A DNA stretch of 64,000 bases. Source: Nocardia higoensis. Lineage in GTDB: Bacteria; Actinomycetota; Actinomycetes; Mycobacteriales; Mycobacteriaceae. Shown here piece by piece: positions 1 through 8,002 of this stretch; the first letter of the stretch is position 1, and each line of letters starts with the position of its first letter. The notes beneath the pieces were generated by a model. The model saw nothing but the letters and a program-made list of their open reading frames with translations, searched no databases and was not told the DNA's origin. Where the stretch lies: the NCBI RefSeq assembly GCF_015477835.1, contig NZ_JADLQN010000002.1, forward strand, positions 806,001-870,000, given 5' to 3'. The position numbers were made by a program, and so were the translations under genes.

Positions 1-198
1 CGGCACCACCGGAACCCGGTGTTCGTGCGCCCAGCGCAAGGTGGCGACCACGTCGGCGGTGCCGTGCGCGCGCACCAGGGCCAGCGGTTGCCCGGCAGCC
101 GGGTCCTTCGCCCAGTCCTGCCGGTAGGCTGCCAGCAGATCGCGATCGGTGTGCAGGGCGCCTTCGGACAGCGCGGCCGCGAGCTCGTGCAGATCCAC
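1..198 (-). CDS. FAD-linked oxidase, N-terminal fragment (partial)
   Basis: Only the first 66 codons are in the window; the gene runs off the left edge. The GTG at 198-196 is the only possible start nearby, because a TAG lies in frame four codons upstream (210-208). The protein begins VDLHELAAALSEG and continues with RAHGTADVVATLRWAHEH then VPVVP. This is the usual beginning of the PCMH-type FAD-binding domain of GlcD/FAD-linked oxidases, where a strand ending in P(V)xxRG holds the FAD. No Shine-Dalgarno is evident. The substrate cannot be inferred from this fragment. Confidence 0.62.
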   Translation of the reverse strand, partial: MDLHELAAALSEGALHTDRDLLAAYRQDWAKDPAAGQPLALVRAHGTADVVATLRWAHEHRVPVVP

Positions 199-392
199 TC
201 CGTCACGCTACCCCGGTCGGAGCGGTATCCCGGGTGGATTTCGGCAGCGTGAATTTCGCCGCCCGGAGTGGTTTTTCCCTCGCGTCCGGGCAACAATCTG
301 TTCGGGTGCGGGCGTCGCAGGCAGGGTCGTTCACCGGCGAGGCCGCTCGCGGTCGGGGCTGATGGCAGACAACACCGAGGGAGGGCTCGACC

Positions 393-704
393 ATGCGCAC
401 CGAAGGACAGGACGCCCACGATCTCGTGGCCGCGGCATTCGCCGACGAATTCGACGACACCGCAGTCGATCTGGAAGTTCTGCGGCGCATCCACAGCGGA
501 GATTTCACCCGGTGGTCGGCGGCGCTGGAAGGATCCGGGCTGTTCGACAAGCAGGCCCTGGAGCGGATCGTGGCGCGCTGGCGCGAGAACCCGGAATCGC
601 TGATCGGCGCGCTCCTCGCCGACGCCGACGACGTGACCCGCCGCCGCTGGTCGATGGCGTGGTCGGGGCTGGATCGCCCGGAGCCACTGAGCCGGATCGG
701 CTGA
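393..704 (+). CDS. Hypothetical protein, 103 aa
   Basis: The ATG is preceded by a good GGGAGGG ribosome site about 7 nt away, and codon use is strongly GC3-rich like its neighbours, so this is probably a real gene. The product is acidic, soluble and without a signal or membrane segment. It is mostly predicted helix (DLEVLRRIHSG, RWSAALEGSG, KQALERIVARW). I do not recognise a family. It stands alone, converging on the peptidase E-like gene at 807. Confidence 0.7.
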   Translation: MRTEGQDAHDLVAAAFADEFDDTAVDLEVLRRIHSGDFTRWSAALEGSGLFDKQALERIVARWRENPESLIGALLADADDVTRRRWSMAWSGLDRPEPLSRIG

Positions 705-806
705 TCCGCATCGGCGTCGACCACCGCGAGATCGACCACCGCGAGCGGAAACGGCGAGCAGGCGGGTGGCCGAACCAGCCGAGGGCGGCCGAATCCGGCA
801 CGGTGC

Positions 807-1445
807 TCAGCGCAACAGCTCGACCGACGGCCCGTCGACCACCACGACCTCGTCGTCGTTCAACGCCCAGTGCGCGACACCGGCCGCTCGATACTCCTCC
901 GCCAGCCGGGTGCTCGCGCCGTCCGGATCGGTCGGCGAATCCACGTGCGGCACGATCCGCCGATCGACGAGCCCGAGCCCGTCCCACTGCGGCTCCACCC
1001 CACAGGCCGGCGACACCTCGGCAGGATCGTCGATCGACTCGATGCCGTGCAGATCCGGGGTCAGCAGACAGGCCCCCGCGCTGTACCCGGCGTAGACCAG
1101 GGCGTCCTCGGCGAGCAGTGCGGGCAGCACCCGATCCGCGCCGCTGCGAGCGAATTGCGCCCGCAGCACGAAGGTATTGCCCCCGCGCACCCACACCATC
1201 GGGAATCCGCGCAGTGCCGCGTCCAGCTCCTCCGGACGCCCGGCGTAGTCGCGCAGATCCAGCACCTCGGGCGCGTAGCCGTGGCGGCGCAGCGGGACCA
1301 GGTCGCTGGTGACCGCTGCCTGCCAGGCGGCGGGCCAGGCATCGCAGGCGTTCGGGATCACCGCCACCCGGCCCGGCTCTCCGACGAGCCGGGCCAGCCG
1401 GTCGGCGTGCCTGCCGAACCGATAGGAAGCCAGGAACAGGCGCAC
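807..1445 (-). CDS. Peptidase E-like (family S51) type 1 glutamine amidotransferase-fold protein
   Basis: The predicted protein has 212 aa from a GTG at 1445. A longer open frame continues upstream but would overlap the preceding gene, which ends at 1456, so the start 10 nt after that stop is preferred. The S51 layout is visible: VIPNACDAW near residue 30, WVRGGNTFVL near 86-94, the nucleophile elbow GYSAGA with Ser122, and VPHVDSP with His167. These match the Ser and His of peptidase E (aspartyl dipeptidase). Family members cleave Asp-X dipeptides or act on related small peptides in the cytoplasm; the exact substrate is unknown. It is the last gene of a three-gene minus-strand run after the HIT and MDMPI-type genes. 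Confidence 0.8.
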   Translation of the reverse strand: MRLFLASYRFGRHADRLARLVGEPGRVAVIPNACDAWPAAWQAAVTSDLVPLRRHGYAPEVLDLRDYAGRPEELDAALRGFPMVWVRGGNTFVLRAQFARSGADRVLPALLAEDALVYAGYSAGACLLTPDLHGIESIDDPAEVSPACGVEPQWDGLGLVDRRIVPHVDSPTDPDGASTRLAEEYRAAGVAHWALNDDEVVVVDGPSVELLR

Positions 1446-1455
1446 GACCGCCCGA

Positions 1456-2337
1456 TCAGATCGTGAAGGCCAGATTGCGGACCAGTTGCAAACCGAGCTT
1501 CTCCTCGCCCGCGAAGTCGATCTCGCCGAGATGATCCTCGAGAGCCACCCGGCCACCGCCCAGGCGCACGAAAAGCCCGGAGTCCAGGGTGATCTGCACC
1601 GTGGGCGGCTCGGCGAAGCTCTCGACGAAGCCGGCGCGCTCGGCGACCTCTATCCGCAGGGCCCGCGCGAGTTCGCCGGTCAGCACGAACTCCACCCGCG
1701 ACCCGGCGGGTGCCTTGCCCAGCTTGGCGACCACGCGGGGGATCGAGCCCGCGAACTCCACGAAGGCCCGCTCGCCGCGCGTACCCCCCACGGCGACCCG
1801 CACGCCGAGCGAATCGGCGATATCGAGTTCGTGCAACCAGCAGTCGAACAACCGCACGCGCATGAAGCGGGCGTAGGGGACCTGGCCGATCGGCGAGATA
1901 GTCGGGGCGGCCCATTCGGCGTCGGTCATGGCGGCCAGTGCCGCCCGGCGACGGTCGGTGACCTCGCGGTAGAGCGCGAGCAGGCGGGTGCCGGACAGCG
2001 AGCGCAGCCGGTCGATCCAGATCTCGTTGAGCACGGCGGTCTCGTTGCGCACGTGGGGCAGGTCGTGCACATCGGTCTTCGGGCGCTCCGGATCGTGCGG
2101 GGGCGGCTTCTCACCCAGCAGCCAGGACTCGGTGCCGACCACATGGGCGACGATGTCGAACACCGTCCAACCCGGCAGGATCGACGGTGTCCGCCAAGCG
2201 GACTCGTCGAGACCGGCGACCAGATCGTCGATGGCCTGCCACTGCTGGGACAGCAGTGCGGTCAGTTCGCCCTTGTCCAGGGTGGGATCGGCGATCGTGG
2301 AGTTCGTGTTCTCGCTCGTTTTCGCGGAGTCGCTCAA
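1456..2337 (-). CDS. Maleylpyruvate isomerase-family, mycothiol-dependent (DinB-like) enzyme
   Basis: The 293-aa protein has the MDMPI N-terminal four-helix fold. LPGWTVFDIVAHVVGTE places His65 in the first metal-binding helix, and FDCWLHELDI gives Asp165 and His169, the D/E-xxx-H pair that completes the usual metal triad. Family members use mycothiol as thiol cofactor, as in maleylpyruvate isomerase and related detoxification enzymes; the substrate is not predictable here. The start is TTG at 2337, overlapping the TGA of the HIT gene (TTGA), with an AGGAAGGA ribosome site about 8 nt upstream and no in-frame ATG or GTG nearby. Translation is probably coupled to the HIT gene. Confidence 0.82.
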   Translation of the reverse strand: MSDSAKTSENTNSTIADPTLDKGELTALLSQQWQAIDDLVAGLDESAWRTPSILPGWTVFDIVAHVVGTESWLLGEKPPPHDPERPKTDVHDLPHVRNETAVLNEIWIDRLRSLSGTRLLALYREVTDRRRAALAAMTDAEWAAPTISPIGQVPYARFMRVRLFDCWLHELDIADSLGVRVAVGGTRGERAFVEFAGSIPRVVAKLGKAPAGSRVEFVLTGELARALRIEVAERAGFVESFAEPPTVQITLDSGLFVRLGGGRVALEDHLGEIDFAGEEKLGLQLVRNLAFTI

Positions 2338-2774
2338 CGCTGGGTTCCTTCCTCTAGTGCTGCCAGTCCCGTCCGGATCGCGGCGGCGGTGGATTCCGGA
2401 TCGTGCGGTCTGCGCAGCAGCAGTCCTTTGACGAGGCCGAGTTTGTCGCCCCGGCGGCGCGGAATCACGTGCAGGTGCACGTGATCGACGGTCTGGAAAG
2501 CGGCGCGGCCGTCGTTGACCACCAGATTCGCGCCGTCGGCGGCCAGTCCACCGCGGCGCACGGCCTGCGCCAGGCGATGGCCCGCGCGGAACATCGTCGC
2601 CCCCAGATCCGGATCGAGATCGGGCAGTTCGGCGGCGTGTCGTTTGGGGACCACAAGGGTGTGCCCGCGCGTGATGGGCCGGATGTCGAGGAAGGCGACC
2701 AAGGTCTGGTCCTCGTAGACCTTGGTGGCAGGCGCGGTCCCGGCCACGATGCCGCAGAAAACGCAGTCGTTCAC
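2334..2774 (-). CDS. HIT family nucleotide-binding protein
   Basis: The protein has 146 aa from a GTG at 2774 (VNDCVFCGIVAG). The characteristic N-terminal CxxC motif appears within the first seven residues. The histidine triad HVHLHV is at residues 98-103, followed by IPRRRGDKLGL, as in Hint/Fhit-like hydrolases that cut phosphoramidate or dinucleoside polyphosphate bonds in the cytoplasm. The frame is open upstream, but the added residues are not family-like, so the shorter start was chosen. It heads the run HIT > MDMPI enzyme > peptidase E-like protein and diverges from pntAA. Confidence 0.88.
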   Translation of the reverse strand: MNDCVFCGIVAGTAPATKVYEDQTLVAFLDIRPITRGHTLVVPKRHAAELPDLDPDLGATMFRAGHRLAQAVRRGGLAADGANLVVNDGRAAFQTVDHVHLHVIPRRRGDKLGLVKGLLLRRPHDPESTAAAIRTGLAALEEGTQR

Positions 2775-2925
2775 ACCCGCGACCCTACGGTGTGCCGCCC
2801 CGCCGGGACAGTCCCGCCGCAAGGAAACGGACGGTGAACGCTGTGGGGGCGGGGCGACTTCGGAGCGCCCTGTGACGGGCATCTCAGCTAGGCTCACCGC
2901 AGGCCGGGTATGGTTGCGAGGATTT

Positions 2926-2957
2926 CAGGCGAAGTTACTCGTGGGTAACTTCGCCTG
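2926..2957. repeat. 13-bp perfect inverted repeat upstream of pntAA
   Basis: The arm CAGGCGAAGTTAC (2926-2938) and its exact complement (2945-2957) flank the six-base loop TCGTGG. It sits 46 nt before the pntAA start in the divergent spacer, just before the ribosome site AGGAAG. In RNA it forms a strong hairpin in the pntAA leader; in DNA it could be an operator. There is no run of T after it, so it is not a standard terminator. Confidence 0.7.
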
Positions 2958-3003
2958 GCCGTCATCAGGTGGTTCCGGCCACCACGAGCAGGAAGTCTGA
3001 CAA

Positions 3004-4122
3004 GTGGAGACAACGCAAAACGTGGGAGATTCGTCCCCGCGCGGAGCGCGTGTCGGAGTCGTTCGCGAAACCAACGCGGGCGAACGACGTGTCGCATTGG
3101 TGCCCAAGATCATTCCCTCCCTGGTGAAGCAGGGGGTGGAGGTGATCGTGGAGGCCGGCGCCGGACACGGAGCGCTCATTCCGGACGAGGCTTTCGTCGC
3201 CGCAGGCGCGGTCATCGGTGACCCGTGGTCGGCCGATGTCGTGGTGAAGGTCGCACCGCCGGGCGACGCCGAGGTGGCGAAACTGTCGAAGGGCCAGACC
3301 CTGATCGGCTTCCTCGCCCCGCGCAACGCCGACAATCAGATCGAGGCGCTGAAAGCGGCGGGCGTGCAAGCCTTCGCCGTCGAAGCGATCCCGCGCATCT
3401 CGCGCGCGCAGGTGATGGACGCGCTGTCCTCGCAGGCGAACGTGGCCGGATACAAGGCCGTGCTGCTGGCGGCCTCGGAGTCGACGCGCTTCTTCCCGAT
3501 GCTGACCACCGCCGCGGGCACCGTGAAGCCGGCGACCGTGCTGGTGCTCGGCGTCGGTGTGGCGGGTCTGCAGGCACTGGCCACGGCCAAGCGTCTCGGT
3601 GGGCGCACCACCGGCTACGACGTGCGTCCCGAGGTCGCCGATCAGGTCCGCTCGGTCGGTGCGCAGTGGCTCGATCTCGGCATCGACGCCGCCGGTGAGG
3701 GCGGCTACGCCCGCGAGCTCACCGAGGACGAGAAAGCCCAGCAGCAGCAAGCTCTCGAAAACGCCATCAAGGGTTTCGACGTGGTCATCACGACCGCGCT
3801 GGTACCCGGCAGGCCCGCGCCGCGTCTGGTCACCGCCGCCGCCGTCGAGGGAATGAAGCCCGGCAGCGTGATCGTCGACCTGGCGGGCGAGACCGGCGGC
3901 AACTGCGAGCTCACCGAGCCGGGGAAGACCGTCGTCAAGCACGACGTCACCATCGCCTCGCCGCTGAACCTGCCCGCCACCATGCCCGAGCACGCCAGCG
4001 AGCTGTACTCGAAGAACATCGCGGCCCTGCTGGAGTTGATGCTGTCCGACGGCGAGCTCGCCCCGGATTTCGGCGACCAGGTGCTCGCCGATTCCTGTGT
4101 CACACGTGAGGTGGACGCCTGA
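3004..4122 (+). CDS. pntAA: NAD(P) transhydrogenase subunit alpha part 1 (domain I)
   Basis: This 372-aa protein is the soluble NAD(H)-binding domain I of proton-translocating transhydrogenase. It opens with RVGVVRETNAGERRVALVPK, and the dinucleotide fold carries VLVLGVGVAGLQALATAKRLG near residue 180, followed by YDVRPEVADQV. The split form, with PntAA separate from its membrane part, is normal in actinobacteria and in Rhodospirillum-type enzymes. The start is GTG at 3004 with AGGAAG upstream. The stop overlaps the pntAB start (TGATG), so the three genes form one coupled operon. The complex uses proton-motive force to make NADPH from NADH. Confidence 0.95.
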   Translation: METTQNVGDSSPRGARVGVVRETNAGERRVALVPKIIPSLVKQGVEVIVEAGAGHGALIPDEAFVAAGAVIGDPWSADVVVKVAPPGDAEVAKLSKGQTLIGFLAPRNADNQIEALKAAGVQAFAVEAIPRISRAQVMDALSSQANVAGYKAVLLAASESTRFFPMLTTAAGTVKPATVLVLGVGVAGLQALATAKRLGGRTTGYDVRPEVADQVRSVGAQWLDLGIDAAGEGGYARELTEDEKAQQQQALENAIKGFDVVITTALVPGRPAPRLVTAAAVEGMKPGSVIVDLAGETGGNCELTEPGKTVVKHDVTIASPLNLPATMPEHASELYSKNIAALLELMLSDGELAPDFGDQVLADSCVTREVDA

Positions 4123-4436
4123 TGTATACCGAACTGCTGGCCAATATCGCGATCCTGGTGCTGTCCGGGTTCGTCGGTTTCGCCGTCATCTCGAAGGTGC
4201 CCAACACCCTGCACACCCCGCTCATGTCGGGCACCAACGCCATCCACGGCATCGTCGTGCTCGGCGCGCTGGTGGTGCTGGGCAAGATGGAAGACCCGTC
4301 CATCGGCATCCAGATCATCCTTTTCGTCGCCCTGGTGTTCGGCACCCTGAACGTGGTCGGCGGCTTCGTCGTGACCGACCGCATGCTCGGCATGTTCAAG
4401 GGCAAGAAGCCGGTCGTCCAGAAGGCAGGCGAGTAA
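4122..4436 (+). CDS. pntAB: NAD(P) transhydrogenase subunit alpha part 2 (membrane)
   Basis: The 104-aa membrane subunit has three hydrophobic segments: residues around 5-25, 40-57 and 63-85. The family block HTPLMSGTNAIHGIVV lies between the first two. It contributes to the proton channel of domain II between soluble PntAA and PntB. The ATG overlaps the pntAA stop, and the gene ends 4 nt before pntB. Confidence 0.95.
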   Translation: MYTELLANIAILVLSGFVGFAVISKVPNTLHTPLMSGTNAIHGIVVLGALVVLGKMEDPSIGIQIILFVALVFGTLNVVGGFVVTDRMLGMFKGKKPVVQKAGE

Positions 4437-4440
4437 ACCC

Positions 4441-5862
4441 ATGGACAACCTGGTCAACATTCTCTATATCGTCGCCTTCGCGATGTTCATCTACGGTCTG
4501 ATGGGCCTGACCGGCCCGAAGACCGCCGTGCGCGGCAACTGGATCGCCGCCGCCGGTATGGGTCTGGCCGTCGTGGCCACCCTCATCTCCATCCGGGACA
4601 CCGGCAACTGGATCCTGATCATCGCGGGCCTGGTGGTCGGTGTCGCACTGGGTGTGCCGCCCGCCAAGTTCACCAAGATGACCGAGATGCCGCAGTTGGT
4701 CGCGGCGTTCAACGGTGTCGGCGGCGGCACCGTCGCGCTCATCGCGTGGGCCGAATTCCTCGACACCACCGGCTTCTCGAACTTCAAGCACGGCGAGGAG
4801 CCGACCGTCCACATCATCGTGGGCTCGCTGTTCGCCGCGATCATCGGCTCGATCTCGTTCTGGGGCTCGCTGATCGCCTTCGGCAAGCTGCAAGAGATCC
4901 TGCCCGGCCGCCCGCTCGGCGTCGGCAAGCTGCAGCAGCCGCTGAACCTGCTGCTGGCGGTCGGTTCCGTCGCGGCCGCGGTCGTCATCGGCGTCCAAGC
5001 CGGCGACGGCGGCGCGGCCTGGTGGTGGATGGTGCTGCTGCTGGTGGTCGCCGGCGTGCTCGGCCTGATGGTCGTGCTGCCGATCGGCGGCGCGGACATG
5101 CCCGTGGTCATCTCGCTACTCAACGCGTTGACCGGTCTGTCGGCGGCCGCGGCGGGTCTGGCGCTGAACAACACCGCCATGATCGTGGCGGGCATGATCG
5201 TCGGCGCGTCCGGCACCATCCTGACCAACCTGATGGCCAAGGCCATGAACCGGTCCATCCCGGCGATCGTCGCGGGCGGCTTCGGCGGCGGCGGCGCGGT
5301 CGCGGCCGGCGGCGGCTCCGGCGAGCAGAAGCAGGCCAAGGCCACCTCGGCCGCCGACGCCGCGATCCAGATGGCCTACGCCAACCAGGTCATCGTGGTT
5401 CCCGGCTACGGCATGGCGGTGGCGCAGGCCCAGCACGCGGTCAAGGAGATGGCGGCGCTGCTGGAGGCCAAGGGCGTGGAGGTCAAGTACGCGATCCACC
5501 CGGTCGCCGGCCGTATGCCCGGCCACATGAACGTGCTGCTGGCCGAGGCCGAGGTGTCCTATGACGCGATGAAGGAGATGGACGACGTCAACGGCGAGTT
5601 CTCGCGCACCGACGTCGCCTTGGTGATCGGCGCCAACGACGTCACCAATCCCGCGGCTCGCGAGGACGCGTCCAGCCCGATCTACGGCATGCCGGTGCTC
5701 AATGTCGACCAGGCCAAGAGCGTCATCGTGCTCAAGCGCTCGATGAACTCCGGTTTCGCCGGTATCGACAACCCGCTGTTCTACGCCGACCACACCTCGA
5801 TGCTGTTCGGCGACGCCAAGAAGTCCGTCAGTGCGGTCACCGAGGAGTTGAAGGCGCTCTAG
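4441..5862 (+). CDS. pntB: NAD(P) transhydrogenase subunit beta
   Basis: The 473-aa protein has about nine membrane helices in residues 1-280 (domain II), followed by the NADP(H)-binding domain III. Domain III shows VIVVPGYGMAVAQAQH near residue 320, HPVAGRMPGHMNVLLAEA, and LVIGANDVTNPAAR near 395, all PntB signatures. The hinge (residues about 280-305) is rich in Gly and Ala (GGFGGGGAVAAGGG). It closes the pnt operon and is followed by a compound hairpin at 5878-5917. Confidence 0.96.
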   Translation: MDNLVNILYIVAFAMFIYGLMGLTGPKTAVRGNWIAAAGMGLAVVATLISIRDTGNWILIIAGLVVGVALGVPPAKFTKMTEMPQLVAAFNGVGGGTVALIAWAEFLDTTGFSNFKHGEEPTVHIIVGSLFAAIIGSISFWGSLIAFGKLQEILPGRPLGVGKLQQPLNLLLAVGSVAAAVVIGVQAGDGGAAWWWMVLLLVVAGVLGLMVVLPIGGADMPVVISLLNALTGLSAAAAGLALNNTAMIVAGMIVGASGTILTNLMAKAMNRSIPAIVAGGFGGGGAVAAGGGSGEQKQAKATSAADAAIQMAYANQVIVVPGYGMAVAQAQHAVKEMAALLEAKGVEVKYAIHPVAGRMPGHMNVLLAEAEVSYDAMKEMDDVNGEFSRTDVALVIGANDVTNPAAREDASSPIYGMPVLNVDQAKSVIVLKRSMNSGFAGIDNPLFYADHTSMLFGDAKKSVSAVTEELKAL

Positions 5863-5877
5863 AAATCCCGTTCCGCG

Positions 5878-5917
5878 AACCCCGGTTCGTCCCGATCATC
5901 GGGGCGGGCCGGGGTTT
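5878..5917 (+). terminator. Probable terminator hairpin after pntB
   Basis: The outer arms AACCCCGG (5878-5885) and CCGGGGTT (5909-5916) enclose an inner stem CCCGAT/ATCGGG (5891-5903). It lies 16 nt past the pntB stop. The following T run is short (TTT), so efficiency is uncertain. It also falls before the end of the convergent MFS gene. Confidence 0.55.
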
Positions 5918-6043
5918 CGGCTGTCCGGGCTCATCCGCCCAGAGCGCGCTTGCGCTCCTCGATGACGTCCACGGCCTCCGACAGACTCGCGTCGGCTGTT
6001 CTGCCTGCGGGTAACTGCGGTGCCGAAACCTCGGCGCGGACAC

Positions 6044-7495
6044 CTACGGCGTCGATGACCGGCGCGTGTCCACCACATCGGCCGACAGCGCGCAGATCAG
6101 CACCGCGATCAGCGGCACCACCATCGCGACGGACAGCGGAACCAGTTCGGTCAGTCCACCGATCGACGCGGGCCCTGCCAGTAGCCCGACGTAGCCGAGG
6201 GCGAAGACCCGCGACATGTCCGTGGCCGCCGTGCCCGACCCCAGATTCCCGGCGGCGGTGAAGATCTGCGGAACGCTGCCGGACAATCCCAGCCCGCACA
6301 GCGCCCAGCCGGTCAGCGTCAGCGGCGTCCACGGCGAGATCATGATCGTGGCCGTGCCGAGGGCGGCCAGCAGCATGCCGTAGCGGACCACCGCTACCGG
6401 ACCGAATGAGCCGCTCACCCGATCGGCGACCAGCCGCCCGCCGGTCATGGTCACCGAGAACGCGGCGAAGGCCAACGCGGCGGTGGCATCGTCCACACCG
6501 AGGCGTTCGCGCATCTGCAGCGTGCTCCAGTCGGCGGCCACACCTTCGGTGAGCAGTACCGCGAAGGCGATCACGCCGAGCGCCAGCACTTTTCGCCCGT
6601 GCCGCTGCCGCGCTCGCTGCGTGCCGGGGGCCTCGAACGGATCCACCGCGGGCGGCCCGGCAAGCGTGCCCTCGTTCGCGGGCGTGACCGGGTGCTGTTG
6701 CGCCGCGCGGTCATCGCCCACGTGCGCACTGCGGTGCGGGGTCGAGGCGTTCGCGGCCGGGTGCGGCTGTGGCGGGGTGGCGTGGCTTGCGGATTCGGTG
6801 GTGCTCGGTGTTGCGGCGCTCGCGGGCGGATCGAGCAGTGTCGCGGGGACCACCGCGACCGTCGAGCCTGCACCGGCTGGGGTCGCTGGGGGTGTCGCCG
6901 TGGTGTCGGAGTCGGCGAGCAGTCGTGGCACGCACAGCCCCACCAGCGCCAGACCGGCGACGCAGGCCAGCACCAGGGTCACCCGAAGATCCATACCGGC
7001 GCGCAGCGCCGCCGCGCCCAGCAGCGATCCGAGCAGCCCGCCGCCGGAGAACAGCGCGTGGAAGGCCGACATGATGGGCCGCCGGTAGGCCCGTTCCAGG
7101 TGCACCGCCTGCGCGTTCATCGACACGTCCAGCGCGCCGTTGCCGAAGCCGAAGCAGGCGAGCGCGATTCCCAGCCCGAGCGGACCCGTTGCCAGACCGG
7201 GGCCGACCACGGCGAGCGCGGCGACTGCGGCGGCGGCTCCCACGAGCGCGCGACTGCCGAACCGGTCGGCCAGCGGTCCGGCCACCCGCATCCCGACGAT
7301 GCCCGCGCCGGCCATCAGCAGAATGAACATGCCGAGCGCGGAGTGGGAGACGCCGGTGCGGTCGGTGACGGCGGGAATGTGCACCACCCACATCGCCAGC
7401 AGAAATCCGTTCACGCCGAAGACGGTGAACACGGCGGCGCGCGCGAATCGCAATCCGGTGTCCTGCTGTGCTGTCTCCCCGAAGACTCCCCGCAT
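6044..7495 (-). CDS. MFS transporter
   Basis: The 483-aa protein starts at the ATG at 7495. Twelve hydrophobic segments are arranged as two six-helix halves. The loop after helix 2 has GPLADRFGSRALVG, the MFS motif A, and FGNGALDVSMNAQAVHLER is typical of the fucose/sugar-porter-like YbjJ group of MFS proteins. The central loop is unusually long (about residues 195-300) and is rich in Thr, Pro, Ala and His. The substrate is unknown. The frame ends at TAG 6046-6044, but another frame stays open to 5931 with coding-like composition (see findings). It diverges from the thioesterase gene. Confidence 0.85.
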   Translation of the reverse strand: MRGVFGETAQQDTGLRFARAAVFTVFGVNGFLLAMWVVHIPAVTDRTGVSHSALGMFILLMAGAGIVGMRVAGPLADRFGSRALVGAAAAVAALAVVGPGLATGPLGLGIALACFGFGNGALDVSMNAQAVHLERAYRRPIMSAFHALFSGGGLLGSLLGAAALRAGMDLRVTLVLACVAGLALVGLCVPRLLADSDTTATPPATPAGAGSTVAVVPATLLDPPASAATPSTTESASHATPPQPHPAANASTPHRSAHVGDDRAAQQHPVTPANEGTLAGPPAVDPFEAPGTQRARQRHGRKVLALGVIAFAVLLTEGVAADWSTLQMRERLGVDDATAALAFAAFSVTMTGGRLVADRVSGSFGPVAVVRYGMLLAALGTATIMISPWTPLTLTGWALCGLGLSGSVPQIFTAAGNLGSGTAATDMSRVFALGYVGLLAGPASIGGLTELVPLSVAMVVPLIAVLICALSADVVDTRRSSTP

Positions 7496-7576
7496 CTCAT
7501 CGACGGTACCGAGGGCGACGCCCACGGTCGACGGGGTAGCCGCTCGGCCCTCCGGCGCTCGGCTATCGTCGGCCGG

Positions 7577-8002
7577 GTGACACAGCCGCCGTATCCCGTG
7601 CTCTGGCCGATGCCGACCCGCTGGGCCGACAACGACCACTACGGACACGTGAACAACGTGACCTACTACTCGTACTTCGACACCGCGGTGAACGCCTGGC
7701 TCATGCATGCCACCGGCACCGACATCCGGGAGTTGCCCGCTCTCGGAGTGGTGGTGCAGACGTCCTGCCAGTTCACCGGTTCGGTCAGCTTCCCCGACCA
7801 GTTGCGGGTCGGCCTACGGGTCTCCCGGCTCGGGCGTTCCAGCATCACCTACGACCTGGGGCTCTACAAGGAAGTCGGCGAGGAACTGGAGCTGTCGGCC
7901 ACCGGCACTTTCGTGCACGTCTATGTCGACGCCGAGACCCGCAGGCCGATCGAGATCCCCGAGGTCATCCGGGCCGCGGCCGCCGAGATCGTCATGCGGT
8001 GA
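7577..8002 (+). CDS. Acyl-CoA thioesterase, 4-hydroxybenzoyl-CoA thioesterase type (hotdog fold)
   Basis: The 141-aa protein has the family signature MPTRWADNDHYGHVNNVTYYSYF near residues 11-33: the D-x-D-x-x-x-H-V-N-N block with the active-site Asp. This puts it in the YbgC/4HBT group, which hydrolyses acyl-CoA thioesters in the cytoplasm. The GTG start was chosen because the protein then begins a few residues before the hotdog helix. Its last 11 nt overlap the end of the convergent SDR gene. Confidence 0.88.
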   Translation: MTQPPYPVLWPMPTRWADNDHYGHVNNVTYYSYFDTAVNAWLMHATGTDIRELPALGVVVQTSCQFTGSVSFPDQLRVGLRVSRLGRSSITYDLGLYKEVGEELELSATGTFVHVYVDAETRRPIEIPEVIRAAAAEIVMR

